From Phallusia fumigata (taxonomy: Eukaryota; Chordata; Ascidiacea; Phlebobranchia; Ascidiidae): DNA of 22,475 nucleotides. Every line of letters starts with the position of its first letter. Position 1 is the stretch's first letter. The notes under the pieces were generated by a model. It saw only the letters and a list, made by a program, of their open reading frames with translations. It was not told the DNA's origin and ran no database searches. Made by a program: the position numbers and the translations under genes. The stretch covers positions 1 to 22,475 of the forward strand of contig QXVZ01009259.1 in NCBI GenBank assembly GCA_008931825.1. Direction: 5' to 3'. Below, piece after piece: positions 21,674 through 22,475 of the stretch.

Positions 21674-21772
21674 TTATTCCTCCTCTTGACCGTGCGTGAC
21701 AATGTAGCAAAGCGACTTGTAGTCCAGATTGCCGGCTGCATCGATCGGAGCAATTTCAAACATCTGAGCAAG
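21674..21772 (-). CDS. Mrlc: Muscle-type myosin regulatory light chain, last coding exon
   Basis: The acceptor AAACGCAG ends at 21773, followed by 32 codons and TAA. It reads [20 protein letters not shown] and then [12 protein letters not shown] before the stop. The QMFxxAPxDxxGNLDYK segment and the C-terminal THGxEEx tail are the family's standard ending, so this is the true C-terminus. Together the three exons give about 75 residues, slightly less than half of a typical RLC of about 166-175. Phase 0 matches the preceding exon. The stop codon lies inside an AATAAA hexamer. No frameshift or internal stop is seen, so the gene looks functional. Confidence 0.94.
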   Translation of the reverse strand, partial: LAQMFEIAPIDAAGNLDYKSLCYIVTHGQEEE

Positions 21773-22227
21773 CTGCGTTTAAAACAACGGAANCTCCATG
21801 GTTTTCTTAACAATTACTCTTTCCATTTTATCTGCTGTGTACGAGGGTCATTTAGGGCGATTCACGGTGGGCCCGTGTGTTTGTCCGGGATCACCCCTGA
21901 ATTGACTAACGACTTCTCCTCTATGACCATCCGCTTCCTCCACTAAACTAACGCCCGCTATCCCGGACGACCGGGCGGACGTCGAGGCAAACAACGGCGC
22001 GACTTACCATTTTTGATTGCAAAACGTTGCCTGTGGCAAAACAGTAGAATCCCTTGCAAGGCTCCTCGGANCACAAAGCGTGCACTTTCACCAGGAAACG
22101 TGTGTTTTTTATTTCCGGTTTTCCAGGGCGCCAAAAGTGCGCGACAAACATTTCCTTTGGCAAATACCCAAAGCGATCTTCCTTGTTCGCAAACAAACCG
22201 TATTGTGTATTGCATGAGAGCGTTTAC
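21773..22227 (-). other. Mrlc: 455-bp last intron of the myosin regulatory light chain gene, with two assembly joins
   Basis: A GTAAAC donor at 22227 and AAACGCAG acceptor ending at 21773 bound this phase 0 intron. It contains single N bases at 21793 and 22071. Unlike the joins further left, these are not flanked by recognisable duplicated sequence. Overlapping open frames on both strands here are interrupted by the N positions and are not genes. Confidence 0.85.
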
Positions 22228-22276
22228 CTCTGATGCGTTGAAGCGGTCTGCTTGGGTTGTCAGGATGTCAGCCAGC
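22228..22276 (-). CDS. Mrlc: Muscle-type myosin regulatory light chain, penultimate coding exon
   Basis: This 49-nt exon lies between acceptor TTTTAAG (ending 22277) and donor GAG|GTAAAC. It completes the split Val and reads LADILTTQADRFNASE. The MLTTQAxRFxxEE segment is one of the most conserved stretches of myosin RLCs. It enters in phase 2 and leaves in phase 0, so it fits the flanking exons exactly. It is separated from the previous exon by an intron of only 71 bp. Confidence 0.93.
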
Positions 22277-22347
22277 CTTAAAACATGTTTTCGGTGTTAA
22301 AGCAAACAGCAATATACCTGTTCCTATACATACAAAGGTACACTTAC
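22277..22347 (-). other. Mrlc: 71-bp intron of the myosin regulatory light chain gene
   Basis: A GTAAGT donor at 22347 and TTTTAAG acceptor ending at 22277 bound a very short intron, in phase 2. Its size suits a compact genome such as an ascidian's. Confidence 0.88.
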
Positions 22348-22426
22348 ACTTTCTTATTCAGCACCCCTTTGTCATCAGAATCAAGAAGTTTAAACGCCGC
22401 TAGTATTGTCTCCTCGGGATCCGTAC
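22348..22426 (-). CDS. Mrlc: Muscle-type myosin regulatory light chain, third-from-last coding exon (partial gene)
   Basis: This is part of the regulatory light chain that wraps the myosin heavy-chain neck and tunes contraction. The 79-nt exon follows a GTGTCAG acceptor (ending 22427) and ends at a perfect GTAAGT donor. With a G from the preceding exon it reads Gly then TDPEETILAAFKLLDSDDKG, continuing VLNKK and a split Val. This matches the conserved GxDPEETIxxAFKxxDxxxKGxL segment of muscle RLCs (vertebrate MYL2/MYL5/MYL7/MYL10 group). It is the second EF-hand, with loop D-S-D-D-K-G: Lys at loop position 5 and Val at position 12 imply loss of calcium binding, as is usual for this lobe. Phase is 1 in and 2 out. 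The upstream exons, including the first EF-hand and the phosphorylatable serine region, lie beyond the right edge. It is too short to show up as an open reading frame. Confidence 0.92.
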
Positions 22427-22475
22427 CTGACACACAAACGTGGCAACGTGCGTTACATCATGTAAAAAGAACACA

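Overview
This is eukaryotic, intron-containing DNA. All recognisable coding sequence is on the minus strand. It comes from a chordate-grade animal, most probably an ascidian tunicate, with Ciona savignyi the best single guess. The evidence is two tandem FoxI-class forkhead genes, a muscle-type myosin regulatory light chain with chordate-like sequence, one very short intron (71 bp), CpG-rich non-coding DNA, and assembly scars that look like two highly divergent haplotypes joined end to end. The species call is inference; the gene-family calls are read directly from translation.

Layout in the direction of transcription (right to left): (1) the last three coding exons of a muscle-type myosin regulatory light chain (22426-21674), whose 5' part lies beyond the right edge. 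These exons are too short to appear as long open frames and were found by translating between splice sites. (2) After about 2.0 kb of non-coding DNA, a two-exon FoxI-like gene (19649-16075) encoding a predicted 773-residue protein with a very long N-terminal region. (3) After 3.2 kb of non-coding DNA carrying a TCF/LEF-site cluster and a perfect RFX X-box, a second, canonical two-exon FoxI gene (12837-6878) encoding a predicted 487-residue protein, split by a 4.5-kb intron. (4) A left flank (1-6778) in which I can support no gene.

The two FoxI genes share an intron at the same codon and phase, directly after the forkhead domain (Asn-Gly-Asn-Phe-Arg, phase 2), so they are tandem paralogues. 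The upstream one is diverged and extended. The downstream one keeps the diagnostic FoxI motifs outside the forkhead: Asn-Pro-Tyr-Leu-Trp, Trp-Leu-Ser-Leu-Ser-Ser-Gln and a C-terminal Phe-Ser-Val-Asn-Asn-Leu-Ile.

Single N characters mark scaffold joins. Four of the seven are flanked by near-identical copies of the same DNA (225 bp identical; 111/110 bp at about 95%; 111 bp with one mismatch; about 593 bp at about 95%). These are read as unmerged overlaps or alleles rather than true tandem repeats, so the large intron of the left FoxI gene is probably overstated by about 0.8 kb. I see no prokaryotic features, CRISPR array, tRNA, rRNA or intact mobile element.
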